Shown here: positions 1-10,837 of the stretch, in pieces
Position numbering within the stretch: position 1 is the stretch's first letter
How the letters are laid out: each line of letters starts with the position of its first letter
Source: Photorhabdus akhurstii
GTDB taxonomy: Bacteria; Pseudomonadota; Gammaproteobacteria; Enterobacterales; Enterobacteriaceae
Assembly: GCF_018448925.1 (NCBI RefSeq)
Contig: NZ_RCWE01000015.1
Coordinates: 21,056 to 85,055, forward strand
Length of the DNA: 64,000 nt
Direction: 5' to 3'
Notes under the pieces: generated by a model
Database searches by the model: none
The model's input: only the letters and a program-made list of their open reading frames with translations
Told to the model about the DNA's origin: nothing
Position numbers and translations under genes: made by a program

Positions 1-6
1 TCAAGA

Positions 7-146
7 TGGTGGGTCGTGCAGGATGACTCGGCCTGTGGCCTCGCCCTTCGGGCCAGCGCTTACGCGCTGTTGTCTCGCTTCGCTCGGCTCGAACCTGCGA
101 CCCATTGATTAAAAGCCAACTGTTCTACCGACTGAGCTAACGACCC
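7..146 (-). pseudogene. tRNA-Lys(UUU) copy split by a 64-nt T-loop insert
   Basis: The minus strand reads as a complete tRNA-Lys including CCA, 140 nt instead of 76. The extra 64 nt sit between A58 and A59 of the T-loop; the T-stem halves on both sides (GCAGG and CCUGC) are intact. The acceptor stem still pairs, but the D-stem has a C11/A24 mismatch (GAAC for GAGC) and the anticodon stem has a G31-U39 wobble, signs of relaxed selection. Anticodon UUU is kept. Either a dead copy or a precursor needing removal of the insert; decay favours dead. Confidence 0.75.
25..88 (-). repeat. 64-nt structured tRNA-Lys insert, copy 1
   Basis: GC-rich block without target duplication. On the minus strand it can fold into a GCGAAGC mini-hairpin, a 6-bp CAGCGC/GCGCUG stem with a GUAA tetraloop, a GCCC/GGGC stem and a GGCC/GGCC stem with an ACA loop. 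The motif GCCGAG occurs near both ends. Near-identical blocks lie at 199-262, 45888-45951, 46065-46128 and 46242-46305. Confidence 0.85.
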
Positions 147-180
147 ATCTAGGGAATTGGTTTTGAATGAAGCTTTAAGA

Positions 181-320
181 TGGTGGGTCGTGCAGGATGA
201 CTCGGCCTGTGGCCTCGCCCTTCGGGCCAGCGCTTACGCGCTGTTGTCTCGCTTCGCTCGGCTCGAACCTGCGACCCATTGATTAAAAGCCAACTGTTCT
301 ACCGACTGAGCTAACGACTT
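181..320 (-). pseudogene. tRNA-Lys(UUU) copy with T-loop insert and broken acceptor stem
   Basis: Tandem duplicate of the copy at 7-146 with the same 64-nt insert and the same D-arm and anticodon-arm changes. In addition the 5' end reads AAGUCG against the 3' CGACCC, so the first two acceptor pairs are lost. This copy is very unlikely to yield a working tRNA. Confidence 0.8.
199..262 (-). repeat. 64-nt structured tRNA-Lys insert, copy 2
   Basis: Same sequence and same T-loop position as the block at 25-88. Confidence 0.85.
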
Positions 321-355
321 ATCTGAAGGATTTGTTTTTGAATGAAGTTTCAAGA

Positions 356-431
356 TGGTGGGTCGTGCAGGATTCGAACCTGCGACCAATTGATTAAAAG
401 TCAACTGCTCTACCGACTGAGCTAACGACCC
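356..431 (-). tRNA. tRNA-Lys(UUU)
   Basis: 76 nt on the minus strand with encoded CCA, uninterrupted T-loop UUCGAAU, anticodon UUU in loop CUUUUAA and full acceptor pairing GGGUCG/CGACCC. It lies next to the tol-pal genes, where E. coli also keeps lysine tRNAs. Confidence 0.97.
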
Positions 432-465
432 ATCTAGGGAATTGGTTTTGAATGAAGCTTTAAGA

Positions 466-541
466 TGGTGGGTCGTACAGGATTCGAACCTGTGACCAAT
501 TGATTAAAAGTCAACTGCTCTACCGACTGAGCTAACGACCC
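466..541 (-). tRNA. tRNA-Lys(UUU), T-stem variant
   Basis: Intact 76-nt tRNA-Lys with CCA. The outer T-stem pair is changed on both sides (ACAGG/CCUGU instead of GCAGG/CCUGC), a compensated substitution that shows continuing selection for structure. First copy after cpoB in the array; spacers between copies are near-identical, pointing to tandem duplication. Confidence 0.97.
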
Positions 542-688
542 ATCTTGTGACTTCTCTCGGCAACGGCGGCATATATTACTGATTTCTCCGCGCTACGCAA
601 TGATTATTTTTTCAAATTACGTTTAAATGCTTATTAAACACTCAATTAACCCCGAAAATGTATTACTACACCCTTCCGGGGCCAATAA

Positions 689-1456
689 TTATAGAGTAGA
701 AAGCTTTTTCTCCGCCAGTTTAGCTGCATTCGAACCAGGGTATTGTTTCATGACCTGTTGATAAACCGATCTCGCTTTATCCTTCTGCCCCTTGTCCTGC
801 ATGATTAAACCAACTTTATAAAGCGATTCACCACTCTTCTGCGACTTTGGGTACTCTTTGACTACCGTAGCAAAGTAATACGCGGCTTCGTCTTTTTTAC
901 CCTTGTTGTAATTAAGCTGCCCTAACCAGTAATTGGCATTAGGCATATAGCTCGACTTTGGGTAACTCTTCACGAAACTTTGAAAGGCTACAATCGCTTT
1001 ATCATACTCTTTGGTATTCACCGCCAAATGAACAGCAGCGTCATAATCACCTTTCTCACTGCCCGTGCCGACAGATGATGATGCCTGATTGCCACTATGG
1101 CTTGCCGTTGAAGAAGCTGTATTTGCAGCAGGTTTGCTCCCCTCAGAACTGGCAGCCCCTTCCAGTTGCTGATAAATGTCCTTCTGCCGCTCTATAATCT
1201 GATTGAGCTGATACTGATTCTCCTGAATCTGCCCTCGAAGCATGTCAATATCACGTTGAGAATCAGCAAGTTGTTGCTGGAGTTGCGTTAATAGCTGACT
1301 GTGAGCGTTGGAAATCCGCTCTAATTGGGTAAGGCGCTCATCGGTAGAACCCGATCCGACATTACTGATTGGCGCTTGGGCAATAGCGGCCCAAGGAACC
1401 GCTACGCCAACCAGTAACGACAGACCCAAAACATGATGTCTGAAGTTACTGTTCAT
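689..1456 (-). CDS. cpoB: Cell division coordinator CpoB (YbgF)
   Basis: 255 aa periplasmic protein that links the Tol machine with peptidoglycan synthesis (PBP1B/LpoB) at the septum. Visible: a Sec signal peptide with AxA cleavage near residue 27, a Gln/Leu-rich trimerising coiled coil at about 40-95, a Ser/Ala-rich linker at about 100-135, and C-terminal TPR repeats at about 140-255 carrying the motif ANYWLGQLNYNKGKKDEA. Last gene of the tol-pal run, 9 bp after pal, followed by the tRNA-Lys array. The length fits the family. Start chosen at the ATG that gives a full signal peptide matching the family N-terminus. Confidence 0.96.
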   Translation of the reverse strand: MNSNFRHHVLGLSLLVGVAVPWAAIAQAPISNVGSGSTDERLTQLERISNAHSQLLTQLQQQLADSQRDIDMLRGQIQENQYQLNQIIERQKDIYQQLEGAASSEGSKPAANTASSTASHSGNQASSSVGTGSEKGDYDAAVHLAVNTKEYDKAIVAFQSFVKSYPKSSYMPNANYWLGQLNYNKGKKDEAAYYFATVVKEYPKSQKSGESLYKVGLIMQDKGQKDKARSVYQQVMKQYPGSNAAKLAEKKLSTL

Positions 1457-1465
1457 GAACTACTC

Positions 1466-1966
1466 TTAGTATGCCAGTACTGCGCGACGGTTCTTAGCAT
1501 AGGCTGCTTCGTCGTGACCCAGTACAGCAGGTTTCTCTTTACCGTAAGAGACGATAGAGATTTGCTCACCGGAAACACCTTTGCCTTGCAGGTACATTTT
1601 CACTGCATTAGCACGGCGTTCACCTAATGCGATGTTGTACTCAGGAGTACCACGTTCGTCAGCATGACCTTCTACAACAACTTTATAAGATGGGTTGCTG
1701 CGCAGGAATGCCGCGTGAGCGTCTAACAGCTGAGTAAAATCTGAGCCAACGTCGTATTTGTCAAAACCAAAATATACGATGTTGTTGTTTTGTAGCTCTT
1801 GCATTTGCTGACGAGCTAATTCCTCTGCTGACAGACCCGCATTAGTTTCGTTAACAGTGCCGACACCAGTCTGATCGTTATCAGCATTCTTGTTAGAACT
1901 ACACGCTGCTACGGCCATAACTGGTAAAGCTAACATCAGCCCTTTTAGCACTTTGTTCAGTTGCAT
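1466..1966 (-). CDS. pal: Peptidoglycan-associated lipoprotein Pal
   Basis: 166 aa outer-membrane lipoprotein that binds peptidoglycan through its OmpA-like domain and interacts with TolB and TolA in outer-membrane constriction. The lipobox VAAC follows a short signal sequence (lipidated Cys near residue 21); the OmpA_C domain from about residue 65 carries [14 protein letters not shown] and [12 protein letters not shown]. The start used is the ATG at 1966, with AAGGA upstream, rather than an upstream in-frame ATG at 1993, because it reproduces the family N-terminus MQLNKVLKG. Lies between tolB and cpoB, as in relatives. Confidence 0.96.
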   Translation of the reverse strand: MQLNKVLKGLMLALPVMAVAACSSNKNADNDQTGVGTVNETNAGLSAEELARQQMQELQNNNIVYFGFDKYDVGSDFTQLLDAHAAFLRSNPSYKVVVEGHADERGTPEYNIALGERRANAVKMYLQGKGVSGEQISIVSYGKEKPAVLGHDEAAYAKNRRAVLAY

Positions 1967-2008
1967 CTCTTTGATCCTTTTAAAATTTGCCATACATATT
2001 ATTATGCA

Positions 2009-3301
2009 TCACAGATACGGCGACCAGGCAGGGAATTTTACCTGTCCATCGGTTGCCGGAAGACGCGCTTTGAAACGCCCGTCAGTCGAAACTAGCTGCA
2101 ATACAGTCCCCAACCCTTGGGTGGAGCTATAAATCACCATAGTGCCGTTAGGTGCGATACTCGGCGTTTCATCCAGGAACGTATCCGTCAAAATTTGAAC
2201 GGCTCCCGTTGCCAGATCTTGTTTAGCTATGTGCTGCTTACCACTCTCTGAGCTGACCATCACCACAAAACTACCATCTGCGCTTACATCAGCATCCTGG
2301 TTTTGTGTGCCTTCCCAAGTGAGACGTTGCGGAGCACCGCCATTAATATCGGTTTTATATAACTGTGGACGACCACCCTGATCAGAGGTGTAAACCAAAG
2401 TCTGGTTATCCGGCATCCAACTTGGCTCAGTGTTGTTACTGCGGCCATCTGTAACCTGACGAATCTGAGCTGAACCCAAATCCATCACGTAAAGATTCAA
2501 ACTACCCGATTTAGATAGAGCAAATGCCAATTTACTGCCATCAGGGGAAAATGCAGGCGCACCGTTATGACGCGGGAAGGAGGCAACCTGACGCACCTCA
2601 CCACTCGCCAAGGTCTGGATCACCAAGGCAGAACGGCCGCTTTCAAATGTCACATAAGCCAGTTTGGCTCCATCAGGAGACCATGCCGGCGACATCAACG
2701 GTTCCGGCGAACGGTGGACAGTGAACTGGTTGTAACCATCGTAATCAGATACACGCAGTTCATACGGATATTTACCGCCATTCGTTTTTACAATATATGC
2801 CAAACGGGTACGGAATGCGCCTTTGATACCCGTCAGTTTTTCAAATACTTGATCACTGGCTGTATGCGCAGCATAACGCAACCACTGTTTGGTCACTTTA
2901 AATTGATCCTGAGCAAGCACCGTGCCCGGAGCGCTCGCAGTATCAACCAATTGATAAGAGATTAAAAAACCACCATCCGCACTTGGTTGGATCTGCCCAA
3001 CAACAACAGCATCAATCCCTAACGCCGACCACGCAGCAGGTGTCACCTCAGATGCCGTTGTTGGTTGCTGCGGCATACGGCTGACATCAATAGGGTTAAA
3101 TTTCCCGCTGTTGCGAAGATCGGCCCCAACGATCGCCCCAATATCTTCCGGTGCATTCCCCGCTCCAGTCCATTTAAAAGGTACAACGCCAATAGGACGC
3201 GCAGAATCGACACCTTGGGTGATCTCAATACGAACTTCTGCGTAAGCAACCGTGGCCCACAACATTAAAATGCCTAGTACTACTTTAAAAGCCTGCCTCA
3301 T
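2009..3301 (-). CDS. tolB: Tol-Pal system protein TolB
   Basis: 430 aa periplasmic protein with a signal peptide (cleavage near AYA, residue 21), an N-terminal alpha/beta domain and a C-terminal six-bladed beta-propeller from about residue 165, seen as repeated SPDG and DG-type blade motifs ([29 protein letters not shown]). It docks Pal and receives TolA. The start at 3301 has a strong GGGAGAG ribosome site and gives exactly the usual family length; the longer frame from 3319 adds six residues not seen in relatives. Confidence 0.96.
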   Translation of the reverse strand: MRQAFKVVLGILMLWATVAYAEVRIEITQGVDSARPIGVVPFKWTGAGNAPEDIGAIVGADLRNSGKFNPIDVSRMPQQPTTASEVTPAAWSALGIDAVVVGQIQPSADGGFLISYQLVDTASAPGTVLAQDQFKVTKQWLRYAAHTASDQVFEKLTGIKGAFRTRLAYIVKTNGGKYPYELRVSDYDGYNQFTVHRSPEPLMSPAWSPDGAKLAYVTFESGRSALVIQTLASGEVRQVASFPRHNGAPAFSPDGSKLAFALSKSGSLNLYVMDLGSAQIRQVTDGRSNNTEPSWMPDNQTLVYTSDQGGRPQLYKTDINGGAPQRLTWEGTQNQDADVSADGSFVVMVSSESGKQHIAKQDLATGAVQILTDTFLDETPSIAPNGTMVIYSSTQGLGTVLQLVSTDGRFKARLPATDGQVKFPAWSPYL

Positions 3302-3404
3302 TAATCTCTCCCTTATCACGATGGAATAGTCGCAATAATTCGCAGAATATTAACAAACGTCAACAAACAAAACCAGATAGCTTAATAACTTCTAAATAAC
3401 AGCT

Positions 3405-4451
3405 TCATTGAGGTTTAAAATCAAGCGGCGCGTTTTTAAACACTTCGTAAACCTCTTTGCTTGGCGGTTTCGGAAGTTTCGCTTGTTTAGCCGCCGCTAC
3501 CGCCGCTTGGCACAACGCCGGGTCTCCCCCCTCTGACTTTACATCAATCAACAAGCCATCAGGAGCAAGTTTAATCCGTAATGCACAGGTACGACCACGA
3601 TACATGCTTGGATCGTAAAACTTATTCTGTATCGCTATCTGGATCTGCCCCAGATAGTTATTAATGTCGGCATTTGAAGCTCCACTTTTCTTGCCGCCAC
3701 CTTTACCGGCGGCAGAAGCCCCTCCCTGCTGTTTCGGTGCATTGGAAGTTAAGCCACCCAGTAAGTCATCAACTTCACTTTCCTGTTTAGCAGCTTGCGC
3801 CGCAGCTTTTTTCTTGGCGTCAGCGTCAGCCTTGGCTTTAGCCTTTGCATCCGCTTCAGCCTTGGCTTTTGCTTTAACCTCAGCTTCTGCTTTGGCTTTC
3901 GCTTCTTCCGCGGCTTTTTGTTTAGCAGCAGCGGCTTCAGCCTCTTTCTTAGCTTCAGCTTCGGCTTTCTTCTGCGCCTCAGCCTGCTCTTTAATCAGTT
4001 TCTCTTTTTCAGCCTTAGCCTTTGCCGCAGCTTCTTCTGCCTGTTTTTGCTCTTCACGGGCTTTGTTTGCGGCTTCTAAAGCTTGCTTTTTCTGTTCTTC
4101 CGCTGCTTGTTGCGCCTTAATTCGTTCTTCTTCTACCGCCTTTAAACGCTCCTGCTCTTCGACCTGTTTTTCCCTTAATTCAGCGGCCTGCTGTTCGGCT
4201 TTCTTCTTTCGTAACTGCTCTGCACGTTTAGCATCGGCCTGTTGTTGTTGCTGTTGGTTGTACTGCTGTACTACCGCATTCGGATCGACCATCACAGCAT
4301 CAATAACAGAACCATCCTGACCACCGCCACCCATTTCAGTTTTTCGTGTCAGGGAACCCCAAATAAGTAACCCAATCAAAATAATATGCAACACAACCGA
4401 AACGATAACAGCGCGATTTAATTTATTGTTTTGCCCGTTTGTCTTTCCCAC
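3405..4451 (-). CDS. tolA: Inner-membrane energy-transducing protein TolA
   Basis: 348 aa. One N-terminal membrane helix (about 14-34) anchors it to TolQR; a long Ala/Lys/Glu/Gln helical rod (about 60-225) spans the periplasm; a C-terminal globular domain (about 255-348, with RGRTCALRIKLAPDG) contacts Pal/TolB and is a colicin/phage receptor in relatives. The rod is shorter than the E. coli one (421 aa total there), and such repeats vary freely. GTG start at 4451 aligned to the family N-terminus. Probably cotranscribed with tolR, 45 bp upstream. Confidence 0.95.
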   Translation of the reverse strand: MGKTNGQNNKLNRAVIVSVVLHIILIGLLIWGSLTRKTEMGGGGQDGSVIDAVMVDPNAVVQQYNQQQQQQADAKRAEQLRKKKAEQQAAELREKQVEEQERLKAVEEERIKAQQAAEEQKKQALEAANKAREEQKQAEEAAAKAKAEKEKLIKEQAEAQKKAEAEAKKEAEAAAAKQKAAEEAKAKAEAEVKAKAKAEADAKAKAKADADAKKKAAAQAAKQESEVDDLLGGLTSNAPKQQGGASAAGKGGGKKSGASNADINNYLGQIQIAIQNKFYDPSMYRGRTCALRIKLAPDGLLIDVKSEGGDPALCQAAVAAAKQAKLPKPPSKEVYEVFKNAPLDFKPQ

Positions 4452-4496
4452 GCTCGATATCCAAGATCTTCAAATAACAGCAACTGCCGGCTAAAC

Positions 4497-4922
4497 TCAG
4501 ATAGGCTGAGTCATTAAACCAACGGATTTCACACCTGCCCGATGCAGCATGTTGAGTGCCTTAATAATCTCATCGTAAGGCACTTCCTTCGAACCACCGA
4601 TTAAGAAAATGGTTTTTGGATTCTCTTTTATTCGCGCCTGCGCTTCCGCAATAATCTGCGGCTCAGGCAATAACTCCAATCGTTCATGGTTAACTATCAT
4701 GGTGTACTGACCAACACCAGAAACCTCCACGATTACCGGTGGATTATCAGAGTTGGAAACCGTTTTAGAATCTACCGCATCCGGCAGATCAACTTCTACG
4801 CTTTGAGTGATAATCGGCGCTGTCGCCATAAAGATAAGCAACAGAACCAGCAACACGTCCAGTAAGGGAACGATATTGATTTCGGATTTCAGCTCACGCT
4901 TGCGACTACGGGTGCGTGCCAT
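4497..4922 (-). CDS. tolR: Proton-channel subunit TolR
   Basis: 141 aa ExbD/TolR-family protein. A single N-terminal membrane helix carries the proton-path Asp in INIVPLLDVLLVLLLIFM (Asp near residue 22), followed by a periplasmic domain ending in VGLMTQPI. It works with TolQ to turn the proton gradient into movement of TolA. Sits 14 bp after tolQ in the same transcription unit. Confidence 0.96.
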   Translation of the reverse strand: MARTRSRKRELKSEINIVPLLDVLLVLLLIFMATAPIITQSVEVDLPDAVDSKTVSNSDNPPVIVEVSGVGQYTMIVNHERLELLPEPQIIAEAQARIKENPKTIFLIGGSKEVPYDEIIKALNMLHRAGVKSVGLMTQPI

Positions 4923-4936
4923 AGCTTCTCCCCTTA

Positions 4937-6033
<1,097 letters not shown>

Positions 6034-6145
6034 TTTCAATCCTACATAAGGCGAATTAACGCTGCCACTATACTCAAGACAATGCGGCTTTGGAATAATG
6101 TGCAAATAAAAAATTTATGGGTCAGAAGCCCCATAACATACAGAA

Positions 6146-6436
6146 TTAACTCATAAAGAAACGATACAAACCCCAAATCAAAATCAAGAATGCCGGCAAA
6201 GGAGAGAAAAAAACGCGCCAGACGATATTTCTTGGCTGAAAACCCACCCCGAAAATCACACCTGTACATACAGCCCATATTAGCAAAATACCTTGCCATA
6301 TCTGCAATGAACTGGTGTTAGCCGCAAAACGAGCCGGGTCCCAGAATACACAAGCGGCAAACATTAATGCCGCAATAAGGATAAGGCCCCGAATGGGGGC
6401 TTTATCCATTAGCCGATAGTATTTATCTATCAACAC
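6146..6436 (-). CDS. ybgE: Cyd operon membrane protein YbgE
   Basis: 96 aa hydrophobic protein with three predicted membrane helices (about 17-33, 45-64, 74-93) and the family motif FWDPARFAA. Function not settled; it always accompanies cydABX. GTG start at 6436, overlapping the 3' end of cydX by 7 bp. About 110 bp separates it from ybgC. Confidence 0.9.
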   Translation of the reverse strand: MLIDKYYRLMDKAPIRGLILIAALMFAACVFWDPARFAANTSSLQIWQGILLIWAVCTGVIFGVGFQPRNIVWRVFFSPLPAFLILIWGLYRFFMS

Positions 6437-6552
6437 GATTTCTCGCTATTTTTAGCGGCTTTTTCTTCTTCATTATGCTCAAAAGCTAAGGCAGCGATTA
6501 TAGCGAAACTACAAGCCAAGAGCGTTCCGAGAATCCAAGCAAAATACCACAT
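6430..6552 (-). CDS. cydX: Cytochrome bd-I small subunit CydX
   Basis: 40-codon gene whose product begins MWYFAWILGTLLACSFA, the signature of CydX (YbgT), a single-helix subunit that stabilises the haem environment of the CydAB oxidase. Starts 12 bp after cydB with GGAGCAT upstream. The tail is charged (EHNEEEKAAKNSEK). Too short for most gene finders. Confidence 0.95.
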   Translation of the reverse strand: MWYFAWILGTLLACSFAIIAALAFEHNEEEKAAKNSEKSC

Positions 6553-6564
6553 GCTTTATGCTCC

Positions 6565-7704
6565 TTAGTACAGTGAATGTTTGTTATCTTCAATAAAGCT
6601 TTTATCCAAACGTCCAAACATTTTGTAATAACACCAAATGGTATATCCCAGAACAATTGGGACAAAAATCAATGCAACCACAAACATGACACGCAGCGTC
6701 ATCAAGCTTGAAGTCGCATCCCACATCGTCAAGCTGACATTAGGATTAGTGATTGAAGGCATCACAAATGGGAACATCGTTACACCGCAGGCCAAAATGA
6801 TGCCAGCTATTGTCAGTGAAGAGAACAGGAATGCCCATCCAGCTTTATTCATACGCGTCATCAGCATCGTCAGCAAAGGCGAAGCCACGCCCAGTGCCGG
6901 TAGCACCCACAACCACGGATAGTTGTTAAAGTTAGTCAGCCAAGCACCAGCCTGATGAGCGACTTCTTTATGTAATGGGTTAGATTGAGCCATCGTATCC
7001 AAGCCGCCAGTCACAACATAACCATCAATACCATAAATCAGCCATACACCTGCCAGCAGAAAAGCCACCATTGTCACCAGCGCACAGAGGTAAGTTGCGG
7101 TACGAGAACGCAGACGCAACTCACCCGTAGTACGCATTTGCAGATAAGTCGCCCCCTGCGTCACAATCATCATCAAGCTGATCACTCCCGCCAATAAACC
7201 GTATGGGTTGAGCAATCCAAAGAAGGAGCCGGAGTAGAACAAGCGGAGTTGAGAGTCAACGTTAAACGGCACTCCCTGTAATAGATTACCGAATGCCACG
7301 CCGATAACTAATGGCGGAACAAAACTACCGACAACGATTCCCCAATCCCACATGTTACGCCACTTGCGGTCTTCCAGTTTGGAGCGGTAATCAAAACCAA
7401 CCGGACGGAAGAACAATGCAGATAACACTAGGATCATAGCAACATAGAAGCCAGAGAACGCCGCGGCATAGACCATCGGCCATGCGGCGAACAGCGCTCC
7501 ACCGGCGGTAATCAGCCAAACTTGGTTACCATCCCAATGCGGCGCCACTGAGTTAATCATGATGCGACGCTCAGTATCGTTTTTCCCGATGATACGTAAC
7601 AGGATACCAACTCCCATATCAAAACCATCAGTTACCGCAAAACCGATTAGCAGCACGCCAATCAGTAGCCACCAGATAAATCGTAGTACTTCATAATCAA
7701 ACAT
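6565..7704 (-). CDS. cydB: Cytochrome bd-I ubiquinol oxidase subunit II
   Basis: 379 aa polytopic inner-membrane protein, about nine helices, full length for the family. Opens MFDYEVLRFIWWLLIGVLL and contains DGFDMGVG, both typical of CydB. With CydA it forms the high-affinity terminal oxidase that reduces oxygen to water using ubiquinol. 14 bp after cydA, clearly one operon. Confidence 0.97.
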   Translation of the reverse strand: MFDYEVLRFIWWLLIGVLLIGFAVTDGFDMGVGILLRIIGKNDTERRIMINSVAPHWDGNQVWLITAGGALFAAWPMVYAAAFSGFYVAMILVLSALFFRPVGFDYRSKLEDRKWRNMWDWGIVVGSFVPPLVIGVAFGNLLQGVPFNVDSQLRLFYSGSFFGLLNPYGLLAGVISLMMIVTQGATYLQMRTTGELRLRSRTATYLCALVTMVAFLLAGVWLIYGIDGYVVTGGLDTMAQSNPLHKEVAHQAGAWLTNFNNYPWLWVLPALGVASPLLTMLMTRMNKAGWAFLFSSLTIAGIILACGVTMFPFVMPSITNPNVSLTMWDATSSLMTLRVMFVVALIFVPIVLGYTIWCYYKMFGRLDKSFIEDNKHSLY

Positions 7705-7718
7705 AAGTGGACTCCTGT

Positions 7719-9287
7719 TTACTGAGCATCGGGTGCTGAAGTTGTTTTCTGTTCAAAATGGTAACGCCCGGTTTTTAGGCTACTTGGGCCAAGGCGGGCA
7801 AATTTGAACATCAAAAACATTTCCGCAATCAGGAATAAGGTATAAAGGCCACAAATTAGCGCCATAGAGAACAAGATATCGCCGGCTGTTAAATTGGAAC
7901 TCGCCACCGCAGTTGGCAGAACTTCACCGATTGCCCACGGTTGACGACCATATTCCGCCACAAACCAGCCTGATTCTATGGCAATCCACGGCAATGGAAT
8001 GCTGTACAGTGCGGCGCGAAGTAACCATTTTTGTTTACCAATACGGCCACGGATAACACTCCAAAACGCCAAACCAATCAACAATAACATCAGGAAGCCG
8101 GCTGCAACCATGATACGGAATGCAAAATAGAGCGGCGCAACACGAGGAATAGAATCTTTCGCGGCTGCTTTGATCTGTTCTTCACTGGCATCAGTCACTT
8201 TGCTGGTATAACGTTTCAGCAACATGCCATAACCCAGATCTTGTTTACTCTCATTGAATGCAGTACGAACAGTCGGGTCTGTGTTACCGGCACGCAATTC
8301 TTCTAACAGTCCATAAGCCTTTATACCGTTACGAATACGCACCTCATGCTGCTCCATCAGATCACGCAGACCAATGACCGGGGTATCAACGGAACGGGTA
8401 GCAATCAATCCCATAAGATAAGGGATCTGGATGGCATATTTATTTTCCATTTTATCCTGATCCGGAATACCTATCAGTGTAAAAGCGGCCGGCGGTGCCT
8501 GAGTTTCCCATTCAGCTTCGATTGATGCCAGCTTAGTCTTCTGTACGTCGCCCATTTCGTAGCCAGATTCATCACCCAACACAATAACAGACAACACAGC
8601 CGCGATACCAAAGCTTGAAGCAATCGCAAATGAACGTTTAGCAAATGGAATATCACGGCCTTTAAGCAGGTAGTAAGAGCTGATACCGAGAACAAAGATC
8701 GCCCCTGTCACATAACCCGCTGCAACGGTATGAACAAATTTCACCTGAGCAACCGGGTTTAGTACCAGTTCAGCAAAACTGACCATCTCCATACGCATAG
8801 TTTCAAAGTTGAAATCAGAAGCAATCGGGTTTTGCATCCAACCGTTAGCAATCAGAATCCAAAGCGCAGAGAAGTTAGATCCTAGTGCGACCAACCAAGT
8901 TACCGCCAGATGTTGCGTCTTACTGAGACGATCCCAACCGAAGAAGAACAAGCCTACGAATGTAGACTCCAGGAAGAACGCCATCAAGCCTTCAATCGCC
9001 AGAGGCGCACCGAAAATGTCACCAACGTAGTGAGAAAAGTATGACCAGTTAGTCCCAAACTGGAACTCCATAGTCAACCCTGTTGCGACCCCCAGAGCAA
9101 AGTTAATACCAAATAACTTGCCCCAGAACTTCGTCATATCTTTATAAATTTGTTTACCGGAAAGCACATATACCGTTTCCATGATCGCCAGCAAAAACGC
9201 CATACCAAGCGTTAGCGGAACGAATAGGAAGTGATACATCGCAGTTAAGGCAAACTGTAATCGTGACAGTTCGACAATATCAAACAT
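7719..9287 (-). CDS. cydA: Cytochrome bd-I ubiquinol oxidase subunit I
   Basis: 522 aa. The b595 axial ligand His19 is visible in [15 protein letters not shown]; a later [12 protein letters not shown] holds the likely b558 His (about 186). The quinol-binding Q-loop follows in the middle of the protein. First gene of cydABX-ybgE. The 670-bp AT-rich region upstream holds an FNR-like box, in line with oxygen control of this oxidase in enterobacteria. Confidence 0.97.
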   Translation of the reverse strand: MFDIVELSRLQFALTAMYHFLFVPLTLGMAFLLAIMETVYVLSGKQIYKDMTKFWGKLFGINFALGVATGLTMEFQFGTNWSYFSHYVGDIFGAPLAIEGLMAFFLESTFVGLFFFGWDRLSKTQHLAVTWLVALGSNFSALWILIANGWMQNPIASDFNFETMRMEMVSFAELVLNPVAQVKFVHTVAAGYVTGAIFVLGISSYYLLKGRDIPFAKRSFAIASSFGIAAVLSVIVLGDESGYEMGDVQKTKLASIEAEWETQAPPAAFTLIGIPDQDKMENKYAIQIPYLMGLIATRSVDTPVIGLRDLMEQHEVRIRNGIKAYGLLEELRAGNTDPTVRTAFNESKQDLGYGMLLKRYTSKVTDASEEQIKAAAKDSIPRVAPLYFAFRIMVAAGFLMLLLIGLAFWSVIRGRIGKQKWLLRAALYSIPLPWIAIESGWFVAEYGRQPWAIGEVLPTAVASSNLTAGDILFSMALICGLYTLFLIAEMFLMFKFARLGPSSLKTGRYHFEQKTTSAPDAQ

Positions 9288-9904
9288 CTTGACTCCTTGC
9301 TCCTAGCAGGAAGACACCGACTTGCGGCAACCTGACTTCATATAAGCCCTTTTCTCAAAGAACTCATGCAAAAGCCCCGTAACTACCAGCAATAAATGCC
9401 TTTAAAATAACAACTCATTACTAAGTAAATTAAAAACTAATTAGACTAATAGTATAGTACGCTTATATTCCCATACAATAAATAGGTTTTACGTGATTCA
9501 GATTAGAATTCTGAATATAGGTCAAGAATTGCAGCCATGTTTAATAGGAATTAATTTGATCAGAGTCAATTTAAGCAAACTAAAGCAATAATGCTATAGT
9601 AATAACTTGATTTTAGTTATCTTTTTCTGGTTAGTGTTAATTACTTTGTCTATTATTTCATTTTGGTTGATATCTTGTTAATTATTTGTTCATTTAGATA
9701 AATATTGATTTCTATATTGCTGTGAAATGACTTTTAAAATTAACTTCTTATTTTCATCCTTAAGAAAATATTATTATTAACTTCATCTTTATTAAATTTC
9801 ATTTTAATAAATAGCATTAATGAAATTCAGTTTAATTTAATTGGAGAATAACAAAGTGAAAATAAAGATTTAATGAATCTAGTAGCAGTGAATACCGTCT
9901 ATAC
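9288..9904. other. Gene-free region upstream of cydA
   Basis: About 620 bp, strongly AT-rich, with no convincing reading frame on either strand. It must hold the cyd promoter(s); apart from one FNR-like palindrome I see no other clear operator. Confidence 0.6.
9556..9569. promoter_or_regulatory. FNR-like box upstream of cydA
   Basis: TTGAT-CAGA-GTCAA matches the FNR palindrome TTGATNNNNATCAA with one mismatch and lies 269 bp upstream of the cydA start. FNR and ArcA control of cyd is known in E. coli; use of this exact site is inferred. Confidence 0.4.
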
Positions 9905-9931
9905 AAATAAAAAGGCCACTTTACAGCGGCC
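9905..9931 (-). terminator. Rho-independent terminator after sucD
   Basis: On the minus strand GGCCGCU and AGUGGCC pair (7 bp, one G-U) around a 4-nt loop and are followed by UUUUUAUUUG. It ends the sdh-suc transcript. In E. coli the sucD 3' region is processed into the sRNA SdhX; the same place here could do so, but I cannot identify a conserved seed. Confidence 0.8.
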
Positions 9932-9958
9932 TAATAGATAAGAGTTTTTTATCATAAT

Positions 9959-10834
9959 TTACTTGCTAGCGAGTAAATCTTTTACCGCATCACCGATGTC
10001 AGCCAAGCTACGAACAGTTTTCACGCCTGCCGCTTCCAGAGCAGCAAATTTTTCGTCCGCCGTTCCTTTGCCACCTGCGATAATGGCGCCGGCATGGCCC
10101 ATACGCTTACCTTTTGGCGCAGTCACACCCGCGATGTAGGCGACAACCGGCTTAGTGACATGCTCTTTAATATAAGCCGCCGCTTCTTCTTCCGCTGTAC
10201 CACCAATTTCACCAATCATTACGATGGCTTCTGTTTGCGGATCTTGCTGGAACAATTTCAAAATATCGATGAAGTTAGAACCTGGAATTGGATCCCCGCC
10301 GATACCAACGCAGGTAGATTGCCCTAAACCTGCATCAGTGGTCTGTTTTACTGCTTCATAAGTCAGCGTGCCTGAACGGGAAACGATACCAACCTTACCC
10401 GCCCGATGAATGTGGCCCGGCATAATACCGATCTTACATTCATCTGGTGTAATGACTCCCGGACAGTTAGGGCCGATCATACGCACACCCGCTTCATCCA
10501 ATTTCACTTTAACCGCCAGCATATCCAGTGTCGGAATACCTTCGGTAATAGTGATAATCAGTTTAATACCTGCGTCAATCGCTTCCAGAATAGAGTCTTT
10601 ACAGAATGGCGCAGGAACATAGATAACAGAAGCCGTTGCCCCTGTTGCTTCTACCGCTTCACGAACGGTATTGAAAACAGGTAATCCCAGATGCTCAGTG
10701 CCACCCTTACCCGGAGTCACCCCGCCAACCATTTGGGTGCCGTAAGCAATCGCTTGTTCTGAGTGGAAAGTACCTTGGCTGCCAGTGAAACCCTGACAGA
10801 TAACTTTGGTGTTTTTATCAATTAAAATAGACAT
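9959..10834 (-). CDS. sucD: Succinyl-CoA synthetase alpha subunit
   Basis: 291 aa. N-terminal CoA-binding Rossmann domain (about 1-125) and ligase domain with the phosphohistidine loop [17 protein letters not shown] near residue 247. With SucC it makes ATP from succinyl-CoA in the citric acid cycle. Separated from sucC by 3 bp, last gene of sucABCD. Confidence 0.97.
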   Translation of the reverse strand: MSILIDKNTKVICQGFTGSQGTFHSEQAIAYGTQMVGGVTPGKGGTEHLGLPVFNTVREAVEATGATASVIYVPAPFCKDSILEAIDAGIKLIITITEGIPTLDMLAVKVKLDEAGVRMIGPNCPGVITPDECKIGIMPGHIHRAGKVGIVSRSGTLTYEAVKQTTDAGLGQSTCVGIGGDPIPGSNFIDILKLFQQDPQTEAIVMIGEIGGTAEEEAAAYIKEHVTKPVVAYIAGVTAPKGKRMGHAGAIIAGGKGTADEKFAALEAAGVKTVRSLADIGDAVKDLLASK

Positions 10835-10837
10835 TAT

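Noticed and set aside
1-541. CRISPR-like array
   Set aside because: The repeated units are tRNA-Lys genes with near-identical spacers, not short repeats with unique spacers. No cas genes occur in the window.
630-680. Rho-independent terminator after cpoB
   Set aside because: CCCCG/CGGGG arms exist but the loop is about 16-19 nt and no T-run follows; too weak to call.
3664-4320. 218-codon frame opposite tolA
   Set aside because: Antisense to the Ala/Lys-rich repeat of TolA; its Ala/Ser/Phe-rich product is a mirror of that repeat.
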